A DNA stretch of 64,000 nucleotides. Origin: Thaumasiovibrio sp043421945 (GTDB lineage Bacteria; Pseudomonadota; Gammaproteobacteria; Enterobacterales; Vibrionaceae). Shown here in pieces: positions 44,748-54,026 of the stretch. The stretch covers positions 4,291-68,290 of the forward strand of contig JBHOGO010000016.1 in assembly GCA_043421945.1 (NCBI GenBank), written 5' to 3'. Within the stretch, counting starts at the first letter, position 1, and every line of letters starts with the position of its first letter. The position numbers and the translations under genes are program-made. Below the pieces are notes generated by a model that saw only the letters and a list, made by a program, of their open reading frames with translations, had not been told where the DNA came from and ran no database searches.

Positions 44748-45630
44748 TTCGACTATGCATGATCAAGCAAGTGGACTTCGTCGGATGACACAAGTGACTT
44801 CGACCAAAGTTATAACGGTTACCGGTGGTAAGGGTGGCGTGGGTAAAACGAATGTAACGTTGGGCACTGCTATCGCGATGGCGAAACAAGGCCGACGGGT
44901 AATGGTGTTAGATGCCGATTTGGGGCTTGCCAACGTTGATGTGATGCTAGGGTTACGCGCTCGTCGCAACCTGTCTCATGTCTTAGCGGGTGAGTGTGAT
45001 CTACAAGATATTATTGTTGAAGGCCCTCACGGCGTTCAGATTGTGCCTGCTGCGTCGGGAACACAGTCGATGGTAGAGCTCACCGCTGCGCAGCATGCAG
45101 GGCTTATTCGAGCCTTCGGTTCGCTTGAGCAAGAGATTGATGTGTTGCTTGTCGACACCGCAGCAGGTATTTCCGACATGGTTTTGAGCTTTTCTCGCGC
45201 AGCACAAGATGTCGTTGTGGTTGTTTGTGATGAGCCAACCTCCATAACTGACGCTTACGCATTGATAAAACTACTATCACGTGAGTATGATGTCCCTAGA
45301 TTTAAAATAGTGGCCAATATGGTACGAAGTTACCGAGAAGGTCGAGAATTGTTTGCTAAACTGACCAGAGTAACGGAACGATTTCTAAATGCTAATTTAG
45401 AATTAGTGGCGTGTATTCCATTAGATGACAAGGTAAGGCAATCCGTTAAACGTCAAAAGATTGTCGTTGATGCCTTCCCTCGTTCGCCAGCCGCGTTGGC
45501 ACTGAGTTCATTAGCGAATAAAGCACTATCTTGGCCAGTACCTGCAAACCCTGGTGGCCATTTAGAGTTTTTTGTGGAGCGCCTTTTGGTTAAACCGAGT
45601 GAAGAAGCCGGAGAGCATGTAGGTGAGTAA
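44740..45630 (+). CDS. flhG: FlhG, MinD-like ATPase limiting flagellar number
   Basis: This 296-residue protein starts MINSTMHDQASGLRRMTQV, matching the N-terminal DQASGLRR motif that in FlhG/FleN stimulates FlhF. It has the deviant Walker A GGKGGVGKT (about 29-37), VLDADLGLANVDVMLG and DTAAGISD. The C-terminal amphipathic helix is the likely membrane anchor. FlhG keeps flagellar number low, partly by restraining FlrA. An upstream in-frame start at 44707 lies deeper in flhF and is less likely. It overlaps fliA by 8 bases. Confidence 0.95.
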   Translation: MINSTMHDQASGLRRMTQVTSTKVITVTGGKGGVGKTNVTLGTAIAMAKQGRRVMVLDADLGLANVDVMLGLRARRNLSHVLAGECDLQDIIVEGPHGVQIVPAASGTQSMVELTAAQHAGLIRAFGSLEQEIDVLLVDTAAGISDMVLSFSRAAQDVVVVVCDEPTSITDAYALIKLLSREYDVPRFKIVANMVRSYREGRELFAKLTRVTERFLNANLELVACIPLDDKVRQSVKRQKIVVDAFPRSPAALALSSLANKALSWPVPANPGGHLEFFVERLLVKPSEEAGEHVGE

Positions 45631-46345
45631 AGCGTTAACCTACGAGCGTAATCAACAGAGTCCACAAGCATTTATAGAGCGTTATTCATCATTGGTTAAG
45701 CGTATTGCCCATCATTTGATAGGGCGTTTACCTCCTAATGTGCAGCTCGAGGACATGATTCAAGCTGGGATGATCGGCTTGATCGAAGCGCAGCAAAATT
45801 ACGACCCATCCAAAGGCGCAAGTTTTGAGACTTTTGCCGGGATTCGTATACGCGGCGCTATGCTAGACGAGATACGTCGTGGCGATTGGGTACCGCGTTC
45901 TGTCCACAAAAACAGCCGCCTTATCGCACAAGCTATTGCCGAGTTAGAAATAACATTAGGCAGAAACCCTACTGATCAAGAAATCGCAGAATCGTTAGAA
46001 ATGTCATTAAGTCAGTATCATCAGGCTTTAAATGATGTCAACTGTGGTCGTTTAGTCGGTATTGATGATCTAGGGGTAACTGAAGATAGCATCTGTAATG
46101 AAGAAAACCGCGAGGAAAACCTTCCCTTTCAGGATGTTGTCGACGATAATTTCAAAACGTCGCTCGCACAGGCAATTCGAACGCTGCCTGAACGAGAAGC
46201 TCTGACGTTATCGCTGTATTATGATGAAGAACTCAATCTAAAAGAGATAGGTGCTGTTCTTGGAGTGAGTGAATCGCGTGTTTGCCAAATTCACAGTCAG
46301 GCAATGCAACGTTTACGCTCTAAGCTAACAGCTTGGAACACATAG
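45623..46345 (+). CDS. fliA: FliA, flagellar sigma-28 factor
   Basis: This 240-residue sigma factor starts at GTG, overlapping flhG. Region 2 is clear (YSSLVKRIAHHLIGRLPPNVQLEDMIQAGMIGLIEAQQNYD, FETFAGIRIRGAMLDEIRRGDWVPRSV), as is region 4 (LPEREALTLSLYYDEELNLKEIGAVLGVSESRVCQIHSQAMQRLRSKL). FliA drives late genes; in this window its sites lie before flgM and the second flagellin. It is followed at once by cheY. Confidence 0.96.
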   Translation: MSKALTYERNQQSPQAFIERYSSLVKRIAHHLIGRLPPNVQLEDMIQAGMIGLIEAQQNYDPSKGASFETFAGIRIRGAMLDEIRRGDWVPRSVHKNSRLIAQAIAELEITLGRNPTDQEIAESLEMSLSQYHQALNDVNCGRLVGIDDLGVTEDSICNEENREENLPFQDVVDDNFKTSLAQAIRTLPEREALTLSLYYDEELNLKEIGAVLGVSESRVCQIHSQAMQRLRSKLTAWNT

Positions 46346-46389
46346 TTTTTTTGAACTCTAGTAACACTGGGACCTCAGTGGAGGCAACT

Positions 46390-46773
46390 TTGAATAAAAA
46401 CATGAAAATCCTCATTGTTGATGACTTTTCAACTATGCGCCGAATTGTGAAGAACCTGCTTCGAGACCTTGGTTTCAACAATACGCAAGAGGCGGATGAT
46501 GGATTGACAGCACTTCCGATGCTTAAAAAAGGTGAGTTCGACTTTGTCGTTACTGACTGGAATATGCCAGGAATGCAAGGCATCGACTTATTACGCCACA
46601 TTCGTGCAGATGATGAGCTTAAACATCTTCCTGTCTTGATGATCACAGCTGAAGCTAAGCGTGAGCAGATCATTGAAGCAGCACAAGCTGGTGTAAATGG
46701 TTACATCGTTAAACCATTTACAGCCGCAACGCTGAAAGAAAAACTGGATAAGATTTTTGAACGAATCCAGTAA
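46390..46773 (+). CDS. cheY: CheY, chemotaxis response regulator
   Basis: This single receiver domain is nearly identical in plan to V. cholerae CheY3. I chose TTG 46390, which has GGAGG 5 bases upstream, giving 127 residues with D11, D12, phospho-Asp56, Thr86 and Lys108, one less than E. coli CheY numbering. GTG 46378 is an alternative adding four residues, and ATG 46402 would trim four. Phosphorylated CheY binds FliM and reverses the motor. It leads cheYZAB. Confidence 0.93.
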   Translation: MNKNMKILIVDDFSTMRRIVKNLLRDLGFNNTQEADDGLTALPMLKKGEFDFVVTDWNMPGMQGIDLLRHIRADDELKHLPVLMITAEAKREQIIEAAQAGVNGYIVKPFTAATLKEKLDKIFERIQ

Positions 46774-46809
46774 TTTGGCTGCGTTTGTGAATTAGGGATA
46801 ATAATAATA

Positions 46810-47532
46810 ATGGTATCACTCGACCAGGCTAAAGAACTCGTTAACTTATTGGAGCAGGGGTGTCAGGAAGAAGCTGACGCATTTGTATGCCAGCTAGTTA
46901 ACGATACTCGTGAACCCATTTTTGAAGAGGTGGGTAAACTGACCCGCCAACTTCATGATTCGTTAGCGAATTTTCACCTTGACCCGCGAATCAATGATCT
47001 TGCCAATTCCGAAATTCCGGATGCGAGAGATCGTCTAACTTATGTGATTGAAAAAACAGAAGTTGCAGCAAATAAGACGATGGATGCTGTCGAAGAGACG
47101 TTTCCTATCGCCGATCGATTGGTTGATCACCTCCAGCAAGTTAGACCGCAATGGGATAAGTTGATGGGGGGGAGAATTGAACTTAATGAGTTTAAAAATC
47201 TTTGTCACACCATCGATCAATTACTGCAGCAGGTTGAGAAAGATGGCGGGGATTTGCGAACGCAATTGACTGATATCTTGATGGCGCAGGATTTTCAAGA
47301 TCTGACCGGGCAAGTTATTCGTCGAGTGATTGATTTAGTCAAGGAAGTGGAAGAGCAATTGGTCGAGATTTTGACTGCCTTTGGTATCGATGACCCTAAG
47401 GCTCTAATCGAGCCAGTCGAGAAGCAAGCGGATATTGCTCCAGAAGGGCCAATCATTGATTCATCAAAACGCGATGATGTTGTTGAATCGCAAGATGATG
47501 TGGACGATTTGCTATCCAGCTTGGGCTTTTAG
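46810..47532 (+). CDS. cheZ: CheZ, CheY-P phosphatase
   Basis: This 240-residue helical protein has the long-hairpin core. The catalytic region reads LMAQDFQDLTGQVIRRVIDLVKEVEEQLVEIL, with the DxxxQ motif (DFQDLTGQ) holding the key Gln. The C-terminal CheY-binding peptide DDVDDLLSSLGF is intact. It clears CheY-P. The ATG follows a run of ATA repeats, with AGGG about 12 bases away, so the ribosome binding site is weak. Confidence 0.94.
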   Translation: MVSLDQAKELVNLLEQGCQEEADAFVCQLVNDTREPIFEEVGKLTRQLHDSLANFHLDPRINDLANSEIPDARDRLTYVIEKTEVAANKTMDAVEETFPIADRLVDHLQQVRPQWDKLMGGRIELNEFKNLCHTIDQLLQQVEKDGGDLRTQLTDILMAQDFQDLTGQVIRRVIDLVKEVEEQLVEILTAFGIDDPKALIEPVEKQADIAPEGPIIDSSKRDDVVESQDDVDDLLSSLGF

Positions 47533-47542
47533 AGGATAATTT

Positions 47543-49858
47543 ATGAGTTTTGATTTAGACGAAGATATCCTTCAGGATTTCCTGATTGAAGCTGGAGAAA
47601 TTCTCGAGTTACTCTCGGAACAGCTAGTTGACCTTGAGCGTGCACCGGATGATATTGATCTTCTCAACGCCATATTTCGTGGATTCCATACCGTTAAAGG
47701 TGGTGCAGGATTCCTTGCTTTATCAGAGTTGGTCGATGTCTGCCACGGCGCAGAAAATATTTTTGATCTGTTAAGAACGAATAAGCGTGAATTGACCTCT
47801 GATCTTATGGATGTCATTTTACAGGCGCTCGACACTATCAACGAAATGTTTGGGCATGTTCAAGCGCGTGAACCGTTAGAAACAGCGGATCAAGCGTTAC
47901 TCGATAACTTGCATCGCCTAAGTCAGCCGCCCACGGCGGAAGAGTTAGCAGGAGCGGTTATTGAAGACGTTGCTCCCGAAGAAATTGTCGCTGAGGCAGC
48001 TCTTGTTGTTGAAGAACCCATTGAAGCTCCTGTGCCAGTGGTGGAAACGCCTCCGGCAATCGAAGGAAACTCAGTCGATGAAATCACAGAAGACGAATTT
48101 GAGCGTCTTCTTGATGAACTGCATGGTTCGGGCGGTAGTCCGAGTGCAGGGGTGACTGCTCCCACTGCTGAAGTAGCAGCTCCAACCGCTGAAGTATCAG
48201 CACCGGCAACCGATACGGGCATTGTCGATAAAATCAAGTCAGAGACAGGCGACATTACAGACGATGAGTTTGAGCGCCTATTAGATGAATTACATGGCAG
48301 TGGGAAAGGGCCAGGTGAAGCAGCTGCAACGCCGCCACCTGTCGTACCAACACCGCCGCCAGCCTCATCTCCGAGTGCAACTGCACCTAAGTCTACCGCC
48401 CCACAATCAGGCAGTGATGACTTAATGACGGATGATGAATTTGAACGACTACTTGATGAATTGCATGGCAATGGACAAGCTCCAGGCCCTTCAGCGGAAG
48501 AGCTCGATATTGCGACTCGTCCAGCAGAACCTGTTGTTAAGCCCACGCCTCAGCCTGTTGCCGCCTCTAAACCAGCAGCACCTGTAGCTCCAGCGCCAAA
48601 AACAACGCCTCAAACAGCAGCAGCGCCTAAAGCGGCACCACCTGTCGCGCAGAAAAAAGCGGCGCCAGCGCCATCGAAGCCGATTCAGCAAGAGACAACC
48701 GTCCGTGTTGATACCTCGACCCTTGATACCATTATGAATATGGTGGGTGAGCTTGTATTGGTTCGAAATCGCCTGGTTAGTCTTGGTCTCAACACCAATG
48801 ATGAAGAGATGTCTAAGGCAACAGCGACGCTCGATGTGGTGACTGCAGACTTGCAAGGCGCGGTAATGAAAACGCGTATGCAGCCTATCAAGAAAGTCTT
48901 TGGTCGCTTCCCTCGCGTCGTTCGCGATCTCGCACGAAGCTTGAAAAAAGAAATCGTGCTTGAGATGAAAGGTGAAGATACTGATCTTGATAAGAATTTG
49001 GTTGAGGCACTGGCGGATCCATTGGTTCACTTGGTACGTAACTCAGTGGATCACGGTATTGAGATGCCTGATGTCCGTGAGAAAAATGGCAAGCCACGTG
49101 TAGGTACTGTGCTTCTTGGCGCATCGCAAGAAGGCGATCATATCCTCCTCACTATTGAAGATGATGGTGGCGGTATGGATCCAGAGAAGTTGAAAGGCAT
49201 TGCCGTTGAACGTGGTGTGATGGATGCTGAAGCGGCGTCGCGTCTCTCTGATACAGAAGCCTTTAACCTTATTTTTGCTCCTGGATTCTCAACGAAACAA
49301 GATATTTCTGATATCTCGGGCCGTGGTGTTGGTATGGATGTGGTGAAAACGACCATTAACCAACTGAATGGCTCCATTAGCATTGATTCTCAGCTCGGTA
49401 AAGGGACACGCATTGATATCAAAGTACCGTTAACGCTGGCTATTTTGCCGACGTTGATGATTGGTGTATCGAAGCAGCCATTTGCCTTACCTCTTGCTAG
49501 CGTCAGCGAAATCTTCAATTTAGATTTGACTAAAACTAACGTTGTCGATGGCCAGCAGACCATTATTGTTCGAGAAAAAGCGATTCCGCTCTTTTATCTG
49601 CAAGACTGGTTGATTGCGCCGAGCAAGCCTAAGAATGATCGCAGCAAAGGACACGTTGTTATTGTTCACATTGGGCATCAGCGCATTGGTTTTGTGGTCG
49701 ATACCTTGATAGGTCAAGAAGAAGTGGTGATTAAGCCATTGGATAACTTGCTGCAAGGTACGCCGGGTATGGCTGGAGCGACGATTACAAGTGATGGTCA
49801 TATTGCATTGATTTTAGATGTACCAAATCTATTGAAACGCTATGCCGGTCACGCGTAA
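47543..49858 (+). CDS. cheA: CheA, chemotaxis histidine kinase
   Basis: This 771-residue kinase has the P1 Hpt domain (about 1-125; phospho-His49 in FHTVKGGAGF), a long Pro/Ala linker (about 130-385), P3 dimerisation (VDTSTLDTIMNMVGELVLVRNRLV), the P4 ATPase (LVRNSVDHGIE, IEDDGGGMD, FNLIFAPGFSTKQDISDISGRGVGMDVV) and the P5 CheW-like end. The linker holds three copies of DEFERLLDELHG (about 184-195, 241-252, 298-309) spaced by exactly 57 residues. In Vibrio a linker region of CheA binds ParP for polar retention; these motifs are candidates. A canonical CheY-binding P2 domain is not obvious. Confidence 0.95.
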   Translation: MSFDLDEDILQDFLIEAGEILELLSEQLVDLERAPDDIDLLNAIFRGFHTVKGGAGFLALSELVDVCHGAENIFDLLRTNKRELTSDLMDVILQALDTINEMFGHVQAREPLETADQALLDNLHRLSQPPTAEELAGAVIEDVAPEEIVAEAALVVEEPIEAPVPVVETPPAIEGNSVDEITEDEFERLLDELHGSGGSPSAGVTAPTAEVAAPTAEVSAPATDTGIVDKIKSETGDITDDEFERLLDELHGSGKGPGEAAATPPPVVPTPPPASSPSATAPKSTAPQSGSDDLMTDDEFERLLDELHGNGQAPGPSAEELDIATRPAEPVVKPTPQPVAASKPAAPVAPAPKTTPQTAAAPKAAPPVAQKKAAPAPSKPIQQETTVRVDTSTLDTIMNMVGELVLVRNRLVSLGLNTNDEEMSKATATLDVVTADLQGAVMKTRMQPIKKVFGRFPRVVRDLARSLKKEIVLEMKGEDTDLDKNLVEALADPLVHLVRNSVDHGIEMPDVREKNGKPRVGTVLLGASQEGDHILLTIEDDGGGMDPEKLKGIAVERGVMDAEAASRLSDTEAFNLIFAPGFSTKQDISDISGRGVGMDVVKTTINQLNGSISIDSQLGKGTRIDIKVPLTLAILPTLMIGVSKQPFALPLASVSEIFNLDLTKTNVVDGQQTIIVREKAIPLFYLQDWLIAPSKPKNDRSKGHVVIVHIGHQRIGFVVDTLIGQEEVVIKPLDNLLQGTPGMAGATITSDGHIALILDVPNLLKRYAGHA
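48083..48469 (+). repeat. Three 171-base-period motif repeats inside cheA
   Basis: The motif (I/M)T(E/D)DEFERLLDELHG is encoded at about 48083-48127, 48254-48298 and 48425-48469. Spacing is 171 bases each time, although the Pro/Ala-rich spacers between the motifs differ in sequence. This indicates old duplication with the motif kept by selection. Confidence 0.85.
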
Positions 49859-49879
49859 GCGTACAAAAAGAGTAATTAC

Positions 49880-51040
49880 ATGGCAGTAAAAGTATTGGTG
49901 GTGGATGATTCAAGTTTCTTCCGCCGCCGCGTTAGCGAGATAATTAATAGCGATCCACGCCTTGAGGTTGTGGACATCGCTGTTAATGGTAAAGATGCGG
50001 TAGAAAAAGCAAAAGCATTGAAGCCTGATGTAATTACGATGGACATTGAAATGCCTGTCATGGATGGCATTACTGCGGTTCGCGAAATCATGAAGGCTTC
50101 ACCAACGCCGATTTTAATGTTTTCTTCGTTGACGCACGATGGCGCAAAAGCGACGTTGGATGCATTGGATGCCGGTGCTCTCGACTTCCTTCCTAAGAAA
50201 TTTGAAGATATTGCTCGAAATCGTGATGAAGCCGTGTCGTTGCTACAACAACGTGTCTCTGAATTGGCACGTAAGCGTGCATTCATGCGTCGCGCTCCTA
50301 TTGCTTCTACGCCGAGACAATCGACAGCAAGCAAAACTATTGCAGAAGCACCGTTAAGAAAGCCGTTATCAACAGGGCGCCCGTCTGCAATTGCACCTTC
50401 TACGTCTTCACCCACGCCACCACCACGCACAGCGATACCTGCTCGCTTTAAAGCGACAGGTAAAAAATATAAGTTAGTGGCGATTGGTACCTCAACAGGG
50501 GGACCAGTGGCGTTGCAAAAAATATTGACAAAATTACCAGCAAATTTCCCGCTGCCTATCGTCTTGATACAGCATATGCCAGCAACATTTACGGCGGCTT
50601 TTGCTGCTCGGCTAAACTCATTGTGCCAAATATCGGTCAAAGAAGCGGCTGATGGCGATGTACTACAACCGGGTAATGCTTACCTTGCACCTGGTGGTAA
50701 ACAGATGATGATTGATGGGCGAGGTGCTTCGTCACGTCTAAAGATTTTAGATGGTGGCGACAGAATGAATTACAAACCCTGTGTCGACGTTACGTTTGGC
50801 TCTGCCGCTAAAACGTATGGCGGCAACGTTCTTTCAATGGTATTGACGGGAATGGGGGCGGATGGCCGAGATGGTGCTCGTATGCTCAAAGAGCAAGGGG
50901 CAACGATTTGGGCTCAAGACGAAGATAGCTGTGTGGTGTATGGGATGCCACAAGCGATAGCGAAAGCAGGGCTATCAACAGAAGATTTACCTTTGGAGCG
51001 TATCGCAGAGCGTATTTTGATTGAACTTGGCATGCAGTAA
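49880..51040 (+). CDS. cheB: CheB, chemoreceptor methylesterase
   Basis: This 386-residue protein has a receiver domain (D9-D10, phospho-Asp55 in MDIEMPVMDG), a basic Ser/Pro linker (about 130-190) and the CheB esterase domain with the catalytic Ser in IGTSTGGP (near 204), His in QHMPATF (near 231) and Asp in GMGADGRDG (near 322). It removes methyl groups from receptors, opposing CheR, whose gene is about 44 kb upstream. parC follows after 9 bases. Confidence 0.95.
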   Translation: MAVKVLVVDDSSFFRRRVSEIINSDPRLEVVDIAVNGKDAVEKAKALKPDVITMDIEMPVMDGITAVREIMKASPTPILMFSSLTHDGAKATLDALDAGALDFLPKKFEDIARNRDEAVSLLQQRVSELARKRAFMRRAPIASTPRQSTASKTIAEAPLRKPLSTGRPSAIAPSTSSPTPPPRTAIPARFKATGKKYKLVAIGTSTGGPVALQKILTKLPANFPLPIVLIQHMPATFTAAFAARLNSLCQISVKEAADGDVLQPGNAYLAPGGKQMMIDGRGASSRLKILDGGDRMNYKPCVDVTFGSAAKTYGGNVLSMVLTGMGADGRDGARMLKEQGATIWAQDEDSCVVYGMPQAIAKAGLSTEDLPLERIAERILIELGMQ

Positions 51041-51049
51041 GGAGCCGCA

Positions 51050-51829
51050 GTGATCGTTTGGAGCATAGCCAATCAAAAAGGTGGGGTAGGAAAAACCACG
51101 ACAACCGTCGCTCTTGCCGGCCTTTTGTGTGAAAGAGGTGCACGAGTGCTGCTTGTTGATACCGATCCACACGCATCGCTCACCACTTACTTGAATATTG
51201 ACACAGAGACCGTCAGTGCCAGTTTATTTGACCTTTTTCAGTTAACGGATATTCATCGCGATTCCGTTCAACCGATTGTCATGCAAACTGCCTACGAAGG
51301 GATTGATTTGATTCCCGCTCATATGTCTCTAGCCACGTTAGACCGTGTTATGGGTAATCGGGGTGGTATGGGGCTCATCCTGAAAAAGACATTAATGTCT
51401 CTTCGTGATGATTATGATTATGTCTTGATTGACTGCCCACCGATTCTAGGTGTGATGATGGTCAATGCGTTAGCGTCTAGCGATCGTATACTTATTCCAG
51501 TACAAACAGAATTTTTGGCGATGAAAGGGCTAGAAAGGATGATGCGTACTTTACAGATTATGCAAAAGTCACGCCGCCAGCCTTTCAAAGTATGCATCGT
51601 ACCAACGATGTACGACAAACGAACAAAAGCTTCCATGCAAACATTACAAGAGCTTAAAACACGATACCCTGAAAAAGTATGGGCTTCTGCTGTTCCTATT
51701 GATACCAAATTTAGAGATGCGAGTTTGAAGCACATGCCTCCATCAATGTATGCAAAGGGTAGCCGTGGTGTTTTTGCTTATAAGACATTGTTGAATTATT
51801 TGAGACGATTAGATCAAGATGACCGCTAA
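51050..51829 (+). CDS. parC: ParC, ParA-like ATPase placing chemotaxis arrays at the pole
   Basis: This 259-residue ParA/MinD-family ATPase starts at GTG. It has the deviant Walker A KGGVGKTTT (K10 and K15), LLVDTDPHASLTTYL and VLIDCPPILGVMM. Its place between cheB and parP in a polar che operon identifies it as ParC rather than a chromosome or plasmid partition protein. In Vibrio, ParC brings chemotaxis arrays to the pole and is itself recruited by HubP. It overlaps parP by 11 bases. Confidence 0.92.
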   Translation: MIVWSIANQKGGVGKTTTTVALAGLLCERGARVLLVDTDPHASLTTYLNIDTETVSASLFDLFQLTDIHRDSVQPIVMQTAYEGIDLIPAHMSLATLDRVMGNRGGMGLILKKTLMSLRDDYDYVLIDCPPILGVMMVNALASSDRILIPVQTEFLAMKGLERMMRTLQIMQKSRRQPFKVCIVPTMYDKRTKASMQTLQELKTRYPEKVWASAVPIDTKFRDASLKHMPPSMYAKGSRGVFAYKTLLNYLRRLDQDDR

Positions 51830-53507
51830 TCACCGTTTGTCTAGTGAACAGGCACTAGAGGATTATTTTACCGATTTACTCGAAGAAGACTTCGAGGCCT
51901 CCTCTGTTGAAGCTCACGATGCGGAAATGCATTTTTCTCAGCAGTTTGAAATGCCAGCGAATGCCTACATGACTCAAAATTGGCTCGTACCTAATGTACA
52001 GCCAGATGCCTCCAAGGCCGAAGTGGCAGCGACACCTCCTGTTGGGCATGCTGAGCCTCTTGATATGCTTGAGCAAACCGCTGACCGTGATAGAGAACTT
52101 ACATTACCAACAACGTTAGGTCTTGGCGTATCAGACCCAGAAGCGTTACTCGAGGAAACGGATAGCATTCAGTCTGATTGGCAGCCAGAGCCTGAGGCTG
52201 GTACCGGTGTTGAGATCAGTCTCGAGACCGCACTACCTGACGACCTTCTAGGCTCGGTTGATGAGGCTATGCTTGATGAGTCAGTACTTCATGAGACAGC
52301 ACTTCATGAGACAGTGCTCGATGAGCCAGTACTTGAAGAAAAGAACCATTTAGATGAAGCGTTGAGTTCACCATCGGCAACGGAAGAAGGTATTGACTCA
52401 GCCGCTGTTGAGCCGTTCTCTGATGAAGATTTCTCGATGGTTGAAGGGGAGGATGATGAGTACGATCTTTACTATCAGCCACAACCACAACTTGCCTCTG
52501 CACCTGAAGAGCCTGAGCCAGAGCTTGATGAACTCAATTTCGATTTATCAGAAGTTGAGCGCTTACTCGGCCAACTAGAATCGGTTCAAAGTGATGTCGA
52601 GCTTCAGGTTCAGCCAATAGAACGTGAAGAGCGGGTCGAAATCTCTTCAGAGCCATTTGTTGATGATTCTGAAAGTGAAGAGGACCTAGAAGCTCAATTT
52701 GCTGAAGTTGCACGTTTAGAGGCTCTAGAAGAAGCGCGTGCATTTAGCCAACAACTTGATGTTATTCATGAAGAGCTAGCGTCTGACAGCATTGAGACTG
52801 TCTACATGGCTGATGAAGTGCTTGCCGATGTGGCAGACAACTCGAAGAGTGAATCCGTTGCAGCCGAAAGTACATTCACGGATCCAGCGATAGCATTCGA
52901 TGCGATAAACAAACAGACAGGCGATGATGCATTACATGCACCCATTGCGTCTGAAATCCCTGCTGCTGTAGAGCCGGTGATTGAAACAACCACGGAAGCA
53001 GCGCATCAACCCGAAACACAAAATGATGCGCCACCAGCAAAATGGGAGAATACTCAACCAGATACCGATTTTCAGGTGCTGTTTTTTGAAGTCTGTGATG
53101 TCACATTCGCAGTTCCGCTGGCAGAATTAGGTGGGATTCATCGATTAGGTCACTTAAATAACCTTCCGGGTAAGCCTGCATGGTATTTAGGGTTACACAC
53201 AACGCGTAATCAACAGTTTGATGTGGTTGATACTGCATATTGGGCAATGCCTGATATGCTTAGTAATGATGAATACAAAGAAGACTACAGCTATATCGTG
53301 ATGCTGGGTGCTAGTCGATGGGGGCTAGCGTGCGATACACTACAAGGAACGCAGACCCTAACACGTAACAATATCCGCTGGCGTGAAGAGGCAGGTAAAC
53401 GTCCTTGGCTCGCGGGAATGGTTAAAGAAAAAATGTGTGCCTTGATTCATGTTGAGGCCCTAATAGCTATGCTTAACGCCGGTTTAGATGTTAAAGCCAT
53501 GGCGTGA
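51819..53507 (+). CDS. parP: ParP, CheA/ParC-binding array anchor
   Basis: This 562-residue protein has a long, very acidic N-terminal region (about 1-410, rich in Glu, Asp and Pro). The C-terminal CheW-like domain (about 420-560) reads FQVLFFEVCDVTFAVPLAELGGIHRLG, then PAWYLGLHTTRNQQFDVVDTAYWA. ParP ties CheA to ParC at the pole and stops CheA leaving the array. A 15-base repeat encodes LHETA-type pentapeptides near residues 152-171. The acidic part is probably disordered. It lies between parC and cheW. Confidence 0.92.
   Translation: MTANHRLSSEQALEDYFTDLLEEDFEASSVEAHDAEMHFSQQFEMPANAYMTQNWLVPNVQPDASKAEVAATPPVGHAEPLDMLEQTADRDRELTLPTTLGLGVSDPEALLEETDSIQSDWQPEPEAGTGVEISLETALPDDLLGSVDEAMLDESVLHETALHETVLDEPVLEEKNHLDEALSSPSATEEGIDSAAVEPFSDEDFSMVEGEDDEYDLYYQPQPQLASAPEEPEPELDELNFDLSEVERLLGQLESVQSDVELQVQPIEREERVEISSEPFVDDSESEEDLEAQFAEVARLEALEEARAFSQQLDVIHEELASDSIETVYMADEVLADVADNSKSESVAAESTFTDPAIAFDAINKQTGDDALHAPIASEIPAAVEPVIETTTEAAHQPETQNDAPPAKWENTQPDTDFQVLFFEVCDVTFAVPLAELGGIHRLGHLNNLPGKPAWYLGLHTTRNQQFDVVDTAYWAMPDMLSNDEYKEDYSYIVMLGASRWGLACDTLQGTQTLTRNNIRWREEAGKRPWLAGMVKEKMCALIHVEALIAMLNAGLDVKAMA
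52272..52331 (+). repeat. Four 15-base tandem repeats in parP
   Basis: Units at 52272-52286, 52287-52301, 52302-52316 and 52317-52331 encode LDESV, LHETA, LHETV and LDEPV. A fifth decayed unit encodes LEEKN. The unit length keeps the frame, so copy number could vary without breaking the gene. Confidence 0.85.
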
Positions 53508-53528
53508 TGATAATGAAGAGGATTTAGC

Positions 53529-54026
53529 ATGTCACAGGTTATGAGTGTTGCTGAAGTGAAAAATGAAGACAGCAATGATCAAGTTCTACAGTGGGTTACT
53601 TTTAAATTAGAGTCTGAAACCTACGGTATCAACGTGATGCAAGTGCGTGAAGTGCTTCGTTATACAGAGATAGCTCCTGTACCGGGCGCACCAGATTACG
53701 TTCTGGGGATTATCAACTTGCGCGGTAATGTTGTTACCGTTATCGATACACGTGCTAGATTCGGTGTGTTGCAAGGTGAGACAACCGATAATACGCGTAT
53801 TGTCGTGATCGAGGCAGAGAAACAGGTTATCGGTATTTTAGTCGATAGCGTCGCTGAAGTGGTTTACCTAAAAACGTCTGAGATTGACACAACACCAAGT
53901 GTTGGTACAGAAGAGAGCTCGAAGTACATTCAAGGTGTCTCTAACCGAGATGGTGAATTGTTGATTCTTGTCGATCTCAACAAATTGCTTTCTGACGAAG
54001 AGTGGGATGAAATGGCTTACTTGTAA
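53529..54026 (+). CDS. cheW: CheW, receptor-kinase coupling protein
   Basis: This 165-residue protein has the CheW fold and motifs VTFKLESETYGINVMQVREVLRYTEIAPVPGAPDYVLGIINLRGNVVTVIDTRARFG and ILVDSVAEVVYL. It links chemoreceptors with CheA. It has an AGAGGA ribosome binding site and shares one base with the next gene (TAATG). Confidence 0.96.
   Translation: MSQVMSVAEVKNEDSNDQVLQWVTFKLESETYGINVMQVREVLRYTEIAPVPGAPDYVLGIINLRGNVVTVIDTRARFGVLQGETTDNTRIVVIEAEKQVIGILVDSVAEVVYLKTSEIDTTPSVGTEESSKYIQGVSNRDGELLILVDLNKLLSDEEWDEMAYL

Noticed and set aside
47923..48546. 207-codon open frame antisense to cheA
   Set aside because: It mirrors the Pro/Ala-rich linker codons, giving Ser/Gly-rich low complexity, with no ribosome binding site or recognisable domain.
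49876..50640. 254-codon open frame antisense to cheB
   Set aside because: It lies opposite a fully conserved gene, shows no family motif and has no promoter; a shadow frame.
51050..51829. Chromosome or plasmid partition ParA
   Set aside because: No ParB or parS nearby; the position between cheB and parP identifies the chemotaxis ParC.
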